Source: Edaphochlamys debaryana (Eukaryota > Chlorophyta > Chlorophyceae > Chlamydomonadales). From it: a stretch of DNA of 64,000 nt. Each line of letters opens with the position of its first letter. Positions within the stretch are counted from its first letter, which is position 1. The stretch lies in assembly GCA_016858145.1 (NCBI GenBank), contig JAEHOE010000209.1:5001-69000 (forward strand), given 5' to 3'. The translations under genes and the position numbers were made by a program. Under the pieces are notes generated by a model, which worked only from the letters and a program-made list of their open reading frames with translations, was not told the DNA's origin and searched no databases. Positions 32,101 to 41,479 of this stretch are shown in pieces.

Positions 32101-34484
32101 CCCTCCATCCCCCCCACACCCCCACCTTGATGACCTCGTCGAAGGGCGCTCGGGGCTCCCCGCTGAAGCTGAAGCCGAACAGCGCATCCACCACCACGTC
32201 CGCCTGCGCCGCCAGGGGGCCGGCGGCCGCCAGGTCAGACCAGGACACCAGGGACACACCCAGGGTCCTGGGGGGGGAGGGGGACGCACGGGGGGAAGAG
32301 GGGACAGGGAGGAGGGATGCGAGCTGGTTTTCGGGGGTTGAGGACAGCGAAGCCCCCCGTCAGGATCAGCAGACGTTGGATGCGCCGTTGCTGGACTCGT
32401 GATCAATCTGGATCCCGCCCGCCAGGTGATCTCACTGGATCTGCTTGACCAGGCCGTTGTAGAGGGGCTTGTCGGTGGGCTTGGGGTAGCAGACCTGAGG
32501 GGGATGGGGAGGCGGAGAGGGCCAGGGGTTGGTTGGTGGGCAAGCTGAGCTGTCCGCCTCTCCGGCTCCCTGCCCTCGGCCTCTGCCCAAAGCTCTCCAC
32601 GCTCCTACCACCCCTGCCCCCTGCCAGCGCTAGCCGGCGCTCTCCCCGCGGCCTCGGCCTGCGTCTGTCCTACACCCGTACACCCGAACCGTGACGCGGC
32701 GCGCTTACGTCATCCCTCCCCAGAGCCGTTCCCATACACCCCCCGCTGCTGCCCCACCTCCCCTTCCCCACCCACCTCCCTCCCTCCCTCGCCCCTCCCT
32801 CCGCCCGGGCGCCCCTCCCCCCTCGCTCGGCCGCCACAGCCCGCCCTCCCCCACAGCCCAACGCCTCCCTCCGTCTCCCAGCCCCCAGCCCCCAGCCCCC
32901 AGCACCCGAAGACCCTCACATTCGCCCCGCCTTTTGCCGCGCCCATGCTCCCTCGGCTCACACAATCCGCCCCACGCACCCCCACCTGCACGCTGTACCC
33001 AAAGTGCGTCAGGTGCCGCGCCGCCACCAGTCCGTCCCCCCCGTTGTTGCCGGGGCCCGCCAGCACCAGCACGCGGCGGGGCCGGGAGGCGCCCGAGGGG
33101 TCCACCACCTGGGGTTGGGGGCCCATGGGGTGGTAGGGGGGAGGGGCAGCTCAGTGCTTGATAGAGACGCTGGGGAGGGGAAAGAGACGCTGGGGAGGGG
33201 GAAAAAAGAGATACTGATGCAGGTCAGGACTTTAGTAGCAAGCACCAGCATGATAACGACGATGTGAAGACGAGCATGATAGCGGGAGGACACCTCGCGG
33301 GCGGGTAAATGCTAAGACGGGGACGCCTGTTGCCCCTTGGCCCCTTAGCAGCTAATCACTCCCCCTCTTGCCCTCGCGGCCTCCACGGCCTCACGTCTGC
33401 CCGACACGCCGCCGCCGTCGCTGGCGCGATCAGCCGCTGAGCACCTCCAGCACCCCGCCTACCTCCGTCCTCGCCCCGATCCCACCCACGCGCCCTTGAC
33501 AGGCCCTCGCACCTGGCGGGTACTCCGCCGCCAGCCTGCCGCCAGTGCGGCCAGCACTGGGCAGCCCCACCAGCCCGTCAGCGCCCTTCGTGCCTAATGC
33601 ATACCCCCTCCTCCCGTATCCTCCCTTTTGATGCCTCCTCCTCCACAAGCACTCAGCCCGTTCTGAGCATTAGGCACCCGCAACCCGCAACCTCAACTCC
33701 TCCCTCAGCATCCACAGGTATCCATAGGCCCGTGTGCCCAGGACCTCAACCCTCCACACATCCCCTCACCTCGGGGGGGTACTCTGCCGCCAGGGCGCAC
33801 GCCACGCTGAGCCCCGCCAGCTCCATGAGCTGATCCACGGAGAAGCCCAGCACGGGGCCCATGAGCTCAACATCCACAGCAATGGCGTCCGCCTGGCTCC
33901 TGTGTTGTGGTGATGGTGAGGGACATGGTGGGGAGGGGGAGGAAGGGGTTGTGAGGGGTGGGGGCGGGGTGGGGGCGGGCTGGGGAGCGCGGGAGGGGAG
34001 CGGGTGGCTAAGCGCGTGTGTGGGTCGGCGTGCAGCCACGACGGGGTGGGGTCGCTTCTCGCCCACGAGTCGGGGTGTGTGCCAGAACTGTGTCCCAACC
34101 CGTCGTGGTATGGCTAGGCAGAGCTCACAGGTACGAGAGCTGGGTCATTTTGGAGTTGGGGGCGGCCTCGTCGTCGCTCTGTGGTGGCGATGCGGAATGG
34201 TCGCCGACAAGTGCGCCAGTAGCTAAGCTCCTTGAGGCCCAAAACGCTCCGGGGCAGGTGCCGGGAGCTCGAGGGAGAAGGCCCGTGTGGACGGGGGTTC
34301 TCGAGGCTACGAATGCAGCTGTTGGGATTGTCGAGACGGTTGCGGTGTTCGCGACACGGGTTGCAGGTGCTCGTGAGCGTGTGATCGGCGTTGCGGTGCG
34401 AAAGAGCATGCTATGGCTGTCTACAGCCGAGGCGGAAAGAGCGTAAGCGTAGAATGCGTTGGCGAGCCGGAGTCTCAACAACAT
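29192..34484 (-). CDS. PDX3: PDX3-type fusion: NAD(P)HX epimerase domain plus pyridoxamine 5'-phosphate oxidase
   Basis: Thirteen exons (minus order): 34129-34484, 33770-33899, 32986-33108, 32436-32494, 32126-32267, 31696-31857, 31233-31397, 30831-30944, 30496-30592, 30217-30322, 29779-29916, 29453-29558, 29192-29278; in frame, 594 residues. Residues 1 to about 115 form a transit-like leader. The YjeF_N epimerase domain follows: [74 protein letters not shown]. It repairs R-NAD(P)HX by epimerisation. From about residue 380 comes the FMN-dependent oxidase that makes pyridoxal 5'-phosphate: [64 protein letters not shown] and a C-terminal ERLQP. This fusion is known from land plants. Intron 6 has a GC donor (GCAGGT); using it gives the expected [16 protein letters not shown] junction. 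The gene is divergent from the methyltransferase at 34845. Confidence 0.93.
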
Positions 34485-34844
34485 AAGGTTGAACTACTGT
34501 GCAAGAGCTAACCTCTCGAATGTCGTGGGACTATGGGCTAGGGTATGGGTGCACGCGGGGAATGGGGGCGGTCGCGATGGGAGGCCGGGGCGCGAGGGCG
34601 GCAAGGCGGGACAGCACGGACCAAAGCACGGCGCCGCTGTTCCCACTTGCTCTATACCTTCGCTGGACGCAATTGTTACTGACAGAACGAACAAGTTTGC
34701 ACGCCGAAGCCGGGCCGAGCAAGCTGCCGACACATGCGGACCACTATGGCTTCGCCACCTAGCTGGTCTCTCGAGTAGCTGTACTACGCTGTAATAAGGA
34801 CGATTGCGAGCTGGCCAAGATAGTCTGTGCCGTTTGGGGCCAAC
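34485..34844. promoter_or_regulatory. Divergent (bidirectional) promoter region between PDX3 and the histidine methyltransferase gene
   Basis: 360 bp separate the two start codons. There is a GC-box-like GGGGGCGG near 34564 and no clear TATA box. The shared-promoter role is inferred from spacing. Confidence 0.55.
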
Positions 34845-37800
34845 ATGGCCGAAGAAGGCTTTCGCTTCAACTTCGGCAAAGAAGAGGCCCAGCAAGTGGC
34901 AGAGGCCAACGGCGAGCCGGAGTACGATGCGCCCGCGGCTGAAATCGTCTACCGGCCCACGCCGGTGCGTTCGTGGGTGTTCTTCCAGATCGCGGGCCGC
35001 AAGCGGCGTGCACGCTCGCTAACGCACAATACCGCTTGGCGCTGTATAGGGAGTCCCCTTCTTCACGGAAGACGTGCCAATCGAAGAGGGTCTGAACCTC
35101 CTCAAGGTGTGTAAAGCGTCCGGCTCACCTTCCACCCTCCGCGGTCCCCAGCAGCTGGCACCCAGCACTCCAGCAGGGACGCACTCCCGCTGCTGGGGCT
35201 GTAGCACGCTCTCACACACGCGATGCGTGCACCTAGCTTTTCACTGCACGGGACCACGCCTTCTAGCCGCTGCCAAGCGCTCCTGCAACTAGGGCTTCGC
35301 GGCCCGTCACACCTGCCCTTGCTCCTGCGCCCACGCGCCCACCTGCACGGGCATGGGAACTCCCATGCATGGCATGGCAGTTTTCACCCCTCGGTCCAAT
35401 CCCCTTCTCACTGTACAATCATCCCCTCTTGGGGCCCGGACCATCCCGAATCACCCCGAACCCGCCTGGCGCTCCGCCCCCGCAGGGCACCATCACGAGC
35501 GATGAGGCGGCTGCGCTCATGGGGGACACACGGGTGGCCTCGAGCGACCTGGTGCCGGGGAGATACGAGGGTGAGGGGGGCTGGGGTAGGGAGGCAAGAG
35601 GGGCCCGACATAGGAAGGGGGCAGGAGGCAAGTGGGGAGGGAACAGGGGGAGGAGGTAGACGTGGAATGCGAGGTGGGAGGCACGATGGCCCGGACAGGG
35701 AAAGCAGAGGCGAGAGGGAGGCAGTCGGATGGAAGGCCGCCTGCAGTCCCAGGCCCGGCGCCGGCAGGGAGGCCCTAAAGGCCCTAAACAGGGAGGGGAC
35801 GAGGCTAAGCTTGAGTCCAGGGTGGCAAACCAGGACATACGCAGGCAAGGGGGGAGGGCAGGCAGTGGAGGGGTCCACTCTGCAGGGCGCTTGGTGCAGA
35901 GGCAGCGGGACCTCATGCCGTACCCAGACCCCATGGCTTGGTCCTGAGGTGCCCCGACGCTCCACACTCCCCACACGACCAGGCGGCTGAAAGCTGTGGG
36001 GTCAGTGGCCGTGCCCTCCCCTGCCCCTGCCCATGACGCGGCCCCCTGCCGTGCCATGCTGTGATCTTGCAACCCCGTTCCCCGCCCCCGCCCCCAGGCG
36101 GCTTCAAGCTGTGGGAGTGCGCCGCGGACCTGTGTAAGCTGCTGCTGAGCCGCTACGGGGTGGCGCCGGGGCAGGTGCTGACGGCGGCGGAGCTGGCGTC
36201 GGGGCTGCAGGTGGGGTGGCGGAGGGGGATGAGAGCGGGGGCAAGGAGGAGGGGAAAGCGTGTGTGTTTCGGGCACGCGCTTGGTAGTTGCTAGCACCGG
36301 GTACCTGGCGTCAGGGCTGCAGGTGCGGGGGCGGAGGGGGATGAGAGCGGGGGCAAGGAGGAGGGGAAAGCGTGTGTGTTTCGGGCACGCGCTTGGTAGT
36401 TGCTAGCACCGGGTACCTGGCGTCAGGGCTGCAGGTGCCGGGGCGGAGGGGGATGAGAGCGGGGGCAAGGATGCGGGGTAGGCACCAGGCAAGGAGCAGA
36501 GCGCGTGTGTGGAGAGTCCGTATCCGACCGAGTGGCGCCCCAGAGGTTGGCTCGACACCTCAGCGGGGCGGTTGCCTCAACCGCCCGCATGCGCTCCCCT
36601 CCCCTCCTTCACCCCCAACCCCAGGGCAAGAAGGTGCTGGAGCTGGGCTGCGGGCACGGGCTGCCGGGCATCGTGGCGCTCATGTGCGGGGCGGAGGTGC
36701 ACTTCCAGGTGGGGCGGGGGGCGGAGGGGTGAGGGGAGGGGGCTGGGAAGGGGCGTGCCTGTGTTTCGACACACGTGTGGAGTCTTGGATCTTGTACGTG
36801 AGGCGGAGGTGCACTTCCAGATGGGGCGGGGGGCGGAGGCGCAGGTTGGGCGGCGAGGTGGGGAAAGCGGGGTTGCGGGGTCGAGCGGACCGCGCCGTCA
36901 GGGGCCCACGGCGCGAGGGCTCGGGGCCCTGCGGTTCAGTCCCTGTGAGCACTTCCGGTCCAGATCCGGCCCTGGGCCACCCGACACTCTGTTCCGCGTC
37001 TGAGCTCTGCTCTGGGCTTGCAAGCCTGCCTGCCCACTTGACGCCACGTAGTTTAACCCGTGTCCGCCCGTCTTGCCGCCTTCCGGTCAACACCCATATC
37101 GGCAGGACCACAACGCCGAGGCGCGTACAGCACACCTGTTCCTCTCCTCAGGTCTCGTTTAGTCTGCCCTGTCCAGCCTACGCCATGTTCAAAAGTCCCC
37201 ATGTAACCCGTCTGCCTGCCTGCCTGCCCGCCCCCCTCCCCCCCCGCCCCCAGGACTACAACGCTGAGGTGCTGCGGCGGCTGACGGCGCCCAACGTCAT
37301 CGCCAACATGGGGCGACTGCCGCGCTCGCGCCCGCGGCCCGCCTCGCGATTCTTCAGGTGGGGGCGGAAGGGGGACGGGCTGGGGCAGGAGGGGCCGGGG
37401 GCGGGCGGGTGGAAGGGATGGTATCGTGAAGAGTGCCTCATGGGGTGCCGGCGCGCTTTCGGATAGGTGGGCAGGGGACAGGGGCGCCAGGGTCGGAAGG
37501 GCGCTGGCTGGGGGCATGGGCTGTGGGAAGTGGGGCGGAACGGGGGGAACCGGCTGGGGCTGGAGGGGTATCGATTGGCTGGAGCCGGAGGGGCCGTGGG
37601 CGCGGGGGTGGGGAGTAAGGGTATCGTGCCGCAGGCCTCATGGGGCGCGGGCGCGCTTTCAGGTAGCCTCCGCCAGGGGCTAGGGGCATGGGCTGCGGTG
37701 AGGGCGCGGAAGTCGAGGACGGGGTGCCTCAACCGGCCGGAGTGGGTGGGGTTCGCCTGGGGGCCCTTGGGTGCACGGCGCATCTGACCTGGACGGCCCT

Positions 37801-39093
37801 CCTGACGCACGCACCCCTCCCCCTTGCTGCTCCTCCGCAGCGGCGACTGGCGGCTAGTGGGGGAGCACCTGACGGGACAGGTGAGGCAACGGAATGACGT
37901 GGCCGGAGGGGGCCGGGAGTGGGGACCGTCACACCAGGGACAATGCCTGGCCATTCGGCACGGGGGCTCCGTCGGGCGTTGGCGGGAGACAAGAAGTTCT
38001 GTGCGAAACTCTGTGACCCACATCACGCACCCTTTTTCCCACCCTCTCTCCCTACCCCCTGTCAGGGCTACGGGGGGCACTATGACGTCATCCTGGCCTC
38101 CGAGACCATCTACTCGGTGCCCGCGCAGGAGCGCATGCTGGAGTGCATCAAGCGGGTGGGGCCGGGGTGTTTGTTGCTGAGCGGGATCGCGCCGATGTGG
38201 GGCCGGGCGGCGAGGGGGGAGGGCGGGGGTGGATATCTGATAACCTGGAGAGCGGAAGGAGAGCAGGAGCGGCAGCCAGCGAGCCCGATGCGCACCGATG
38301 TCCAGAGCGGAAGGTCCGACTTCCGATTGGCGACTGGAGAGCGTAGGCAGCTGCTCTGAAAGTGGCGTAGTCCAGAGCAGCTAGGCTAGAGCGCACCAAC
38401 GCAGAACTGAACTCCCGACCTGAACCCATACGTACCTGTTGTTGAAGAGAGGGCGGGGGGCCTGCCAAGGGGACCTGCCCTGAGGAGCTGGCCCGGGTCG
38501 GGGTGGCTGGCGAAGGCGCACCCGAGCAACCGTCTCAGCCCTCTCTCCATCCTGGTTGTGCCCGCAGCTGCTCCAGCCGCCCAACGGTGTGGCGCTCATT
38601 GCCGCCAAGCGCTACTACTTCGGGGTGGGGGGCGGCACCAAGTCCTTCCGGCAGCTGGTGGAGCGGGACGGCATCTTCGAGACGAGCGTGGTGGCGGAGG
38701 TGGGGAGGGGGGGCAGGCGGGGTGCGGATTGGGGGGTGGGGACTGGGGGAGGGCAGCCACGGAAGGAGGAGGCGAGGGGCAGGGGCGGGGAGAGGAGGGT
38801 GGGGGACCAGCGTGGTGGCGGAGGTGGGGGTGGGAGGGGGCCTGCAGGTCGGAGAGGGGCAGGGCGGCGGGGGGAGGGGCGCCAGGAAGGGCAGGCGGGG
38901 AAGATGGGGCCGTGGGGCATCTTCCGAAGACCTTGCTGCTTTCCCCGGTTCCAGGTTCCACCACCCGTTGTGCCGCTCCCCCATATCTTCGCTCCTGCCT
39001 TCCCTCCTGCAGGTGGAGGACAAGGCCTCGGGCAACGTGCGGGAGGTGATCCTGCTAAAGTTCCCCGCCTCCATCCACCCCTACTTCTTGTGA
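34845..39093 (+). CDS. Histidine protein methyltransferase, HPM1/METTL18 family
   Basis: Ten exons (34845-34964, 35050-35106, 35486-35570, 36098-36210, 36625-36708, 37254-37357, 37841-37880, 38066-38155, 38568-38699, 39013-39093) join in frame to 301 residues. Family signatures appear in order: SSDLVPGRYEGGFKLWECA (substrate-side motif), KKVLELGCGHGLPGI (SAM-binding motif I), DYNAEVL and PNVIANM, YDVILASETIYS, and LIAAKRYYFGVGGG. In yeast (Hpm1) and human (METTL18) this enzyme methylates one histidine of ribosomal protein uL3 and affects translation. The protein is shorter than the human one, mainly at the N-terminus. The start is the ATG giving MAEEGFRFNF, which matches the usual F-x-F opening. 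Three introns (4, 5 and 9) contain echoes of the preceding exon end and donor. Confidence 0.92.
36195..36434 (+). repeat. Three tandem copies of an exon end plus donor (112-bp period)
   Basis: GGCGTC(G/A)GGGCTGCAG occurs at 36195-36210 (real end of exon 4), 36307-36322 and 36419-36434, each followed by GTG. The intervening sequence (GATGAGAGCGGGGGCAAGGA and onward) is repeated with it. The two extra copies lie in intron 4 of the methyltransferase gene and offer possible alternative donors. Confidence 0.9.
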
Positions 39094-39149
39094 GGCCGGC
39101 GTTCGGGGGTCGGGCAGCGGCAGCCTGGCAGTCGCAAGGACGATGAGGG

Positions 39150-39360
39150 AGGAGCAGGAGGAGGAGGATGGACGAGGTCCAGGAGGAGGAGGATAGAGGG
39201 CCGCAGCCAGGCCACGCTCGCGAGGCGTTGGCGGGCCGGCGTGAAGGATGACGCAGCAGCAGCAGCAGCAGGAGGAGGAGGAGGAGAAGGAGGAGGAGAA
39301 ATAGCAGGAGGAGGCAGAGGCATGGCTTGCAGCTCCGCAGCAGCAAGGAGGAGGAGGAGC
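39150..39360. repeat. AGG/GAG and AGC trinucleotide-rich tract
   Basis: Interrupted runs of GGAGGA and GCAGCA just downstream of the methyltransferase stop codon, so probably within its 3' UTR. Confidence 0.75.
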
Positions 39361-40306
39361 GGGGCTTCGGGGCCAGGGCCAGCCAGGCCTGCGCCTCGTC
39401 GCACCGGAACGAAGCGGTGAACACAAAGGCTGGGGGGCGCGCCGTTTTGCGTGAAACCTTCGGGTTGGCGAAATGCGCTTGTCTGGAGCGCTCGTGCGGA
39501 GCTTCAAGCCCAGGCTCTTACGGTGGAGCTCGCTTTTGGGGCCACCGGACCTGAGCCGGTACGCCCTTAGCATCGGGGGCTGGGCAGACGTATGAGGAGG
39601 GCAGGTGTGGGGACATGGAGGACCAGGAGATTCCAAGCAACGACGGTTGTGGCCATGGTTTCCCGGGTTGAGCGGGTGGGCTATGAGACGAGAAGGGCAA
39701 CCCAGCCCGAGACGTGTGGGTGCTTACTCATGACGCCAGGCGTAGTGTGCGAAGCTTTCGGCGCCGCAAGGATGCCGTACACGGATGCCGTACAGTGGCG
39801 TGATCAAGTAAGGGTGCTGGGGTAGGCCTAGCTGTGCAGGTTGCCGAGGGCTTCAGGTAGAGAGGCAAGCAAGGAGTGAGGTTGGGCCCAAATACGAGCG
39901 TAAGACCCGTGGGACAAGGTCAGCATCTTGCGCGCAATGGCGAGTGAGGGCGGCTGAGGGCAAGTGAGGCGGCTGATAGGGCATACTGTGCTCGCGGGGG
40001 CCATGCAGCAGGGCGACAGCGCTTCTTAAGTAACACACTCATCTTTCCTGTGCCACGGGGCGTCTGCCGGTCCCCGTCTCCCCGAACGTGCCTCATGCGC
40101 GCCGCTATGGGTATGGCTCACTTCCGCTCACCTCCCACGCACTCGGCGGTATCGGGATCGTGGGGGGGGGTTGGGGAGTGAGCAGTGTTGGGCCCCGGGG
40201 CAGCACAACCTTGAGCACATAGTACCCCTGCTACACAGCACCTCACCAAGGCTGAGGCCACACACCAGAGCGGTCCCACCCAGTCCCAACCCTGGTCCCA
40301 ACTGTC

Positions 40307-41113
40307 TCAAGCAGCCGAGGGCCTGACGGAGGGTGCCCCGAGCTGCCAGCCACCCAATTCAGCTAGGCAGCACGCTCTGGACCACGACCAGTGCATGGGC
40401 TGGGTCAGGACGACAGGAGGCCGCAGAAGGCCCAGCTGAAGCAGCTCGCTGAAGGCCCAGCAGCGTGCGGGAAAGGCGCGCGGGTCGCGTCCAGCTGAGC
40501 TGGCCAAGGCTTTGCCCTGCGCGCGCACATATGGATTGCTTCGCACGGTTTGCAATTGCAGTGAGAGTAAAGGAGAGACGGCTCGGCATGTTGGGCGTCG
40601 GGGTCGGCGCGGAGCTCGCTGAGTCGCGCTGCGCTTGTGGAATCGGGAGAGGTCGGCATGCTGCAACTGAGAGCATACTTGTGGCGGTCGCAAGGTCACC
40701 GGCAGGCCCGCGGCCCAGAGCCGACGACGTGTGCGGGGCGTGAGGCGCGCGGGGTGTACACCTGTCACATACAAGGAACGTGGAGCTGAAGCTCGCAGGT
40801 TGCGAAGACGCAGGTCGCGGGCTTGGATGTCCAGATGCAATTTGCGACGAACCGTCGCGACGCGCGACTGTGCAGAATCGCGCCCTAAGAAGTCATATCC
40901 GTACAATCTGAATGCATACAGCATCTCGCCGTACAGATCTGGTGATCGGCGGGCGAGTTGTGAAAGTTGGTGTACGATCGCCCGGACATGATCACCCCGA
41001 CAGTTTGACCGGCCGCGACACAGCATGCTTTGACTCGGGAGACGCAGGGTTGCGCGCTTGCTTCTGTTGGTGGTAAAGGGTTGCGCGTCTGAAAGGGGCG
41101 CCGCAGTGAACAC
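40307..41113 (-). CDS. Long unspliced open reading frame, doubtful
   Basis: A 268-codon minus-strand frame. The part between about 40860 and 41010 reads like real protein (VRAIVHQLSQLARRSP, LYGEMLYAFRLYGYDF), the rest is Arg/Ser/Pro-rich and looks like chance. It could be a decayed gene or mobile-element fragment. No family is recognised. Confidence 0.2.
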   Translation of the reverse strand: MFTAAPLSDAQPFTTNRSKRATLRLPSQSMLCRGRSNCRGDHVRAIVHQLSQLARRSPDLYGEMLYAFRLYGYDFLGRDSAQSRVATVRRKLHLDIQARDLRLRNLRASAPRSLYVTGVHPARLTPRTRRRLWAAGLPVTLRPPQVCSQLQHADLSRFHKRSATQRAPRRPRRPTCRAVSPLLSLQLQTVRSNPYVRAQGKALASSAGRDPRAFPARCWAFSELLQLGLLRPPVVLTQPMHWSWSRACCLAELGGWQLGAPSVRPSAA

Positions 41114-41479
41114 GGTTGCGTGCCTATGCGTGCCTCCCCTGGTGCCTCGCAGTTGGCTCTCTCAAGCTCTGGGACGACGTGGGACGACGCCACACGGCCT
41201 GCTGAGAAAAGCTGGCGGCAACTAAGCGCGAAAGACGCAAGTTACTAGCGAGCAAGTGGAGGCAGAGTCGGGGAACGGGGGACGGTGGGGGGTGGCGGCA
41301 CCCCGCTGTGGGCACATGGGGGTTCGTGCCTGTACGACAGGGTGCGCCCCATGCAGAGTACAATTACCTCCTGTTATGACATCTCCCGGTCTTTCTTTAC
41401 AGCCGCATATCACACACAAAGTACTCAGACGTCAAGCGCTAGCGGCAACGGGAGCAAGCAGCATCAATACGCAGAGGCC

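Larger units (their letters stand above)
39094..41479. other. Intergenic region with low-complexity and one long minus-strand open frame
   Basis: About 2.4 kb between the methyltransferase and alanine-rich genes. The first 270 bp are an AGG/GAG- and AGC-rich low-complexity tract (39150-39360), probably 3' UTR. No spliced gene was found. The open frame at 40307-41113 is listed separately. Confidence 0.4.

Noticed and set aside
33511..33600. Second copy of the AAEYPP-encoding end of PDX3 exon 2 (near 33520)
   Set aside because: The similarity is short (about 25 bp) and diverged; it could be one more exon echo but is too weak to count.
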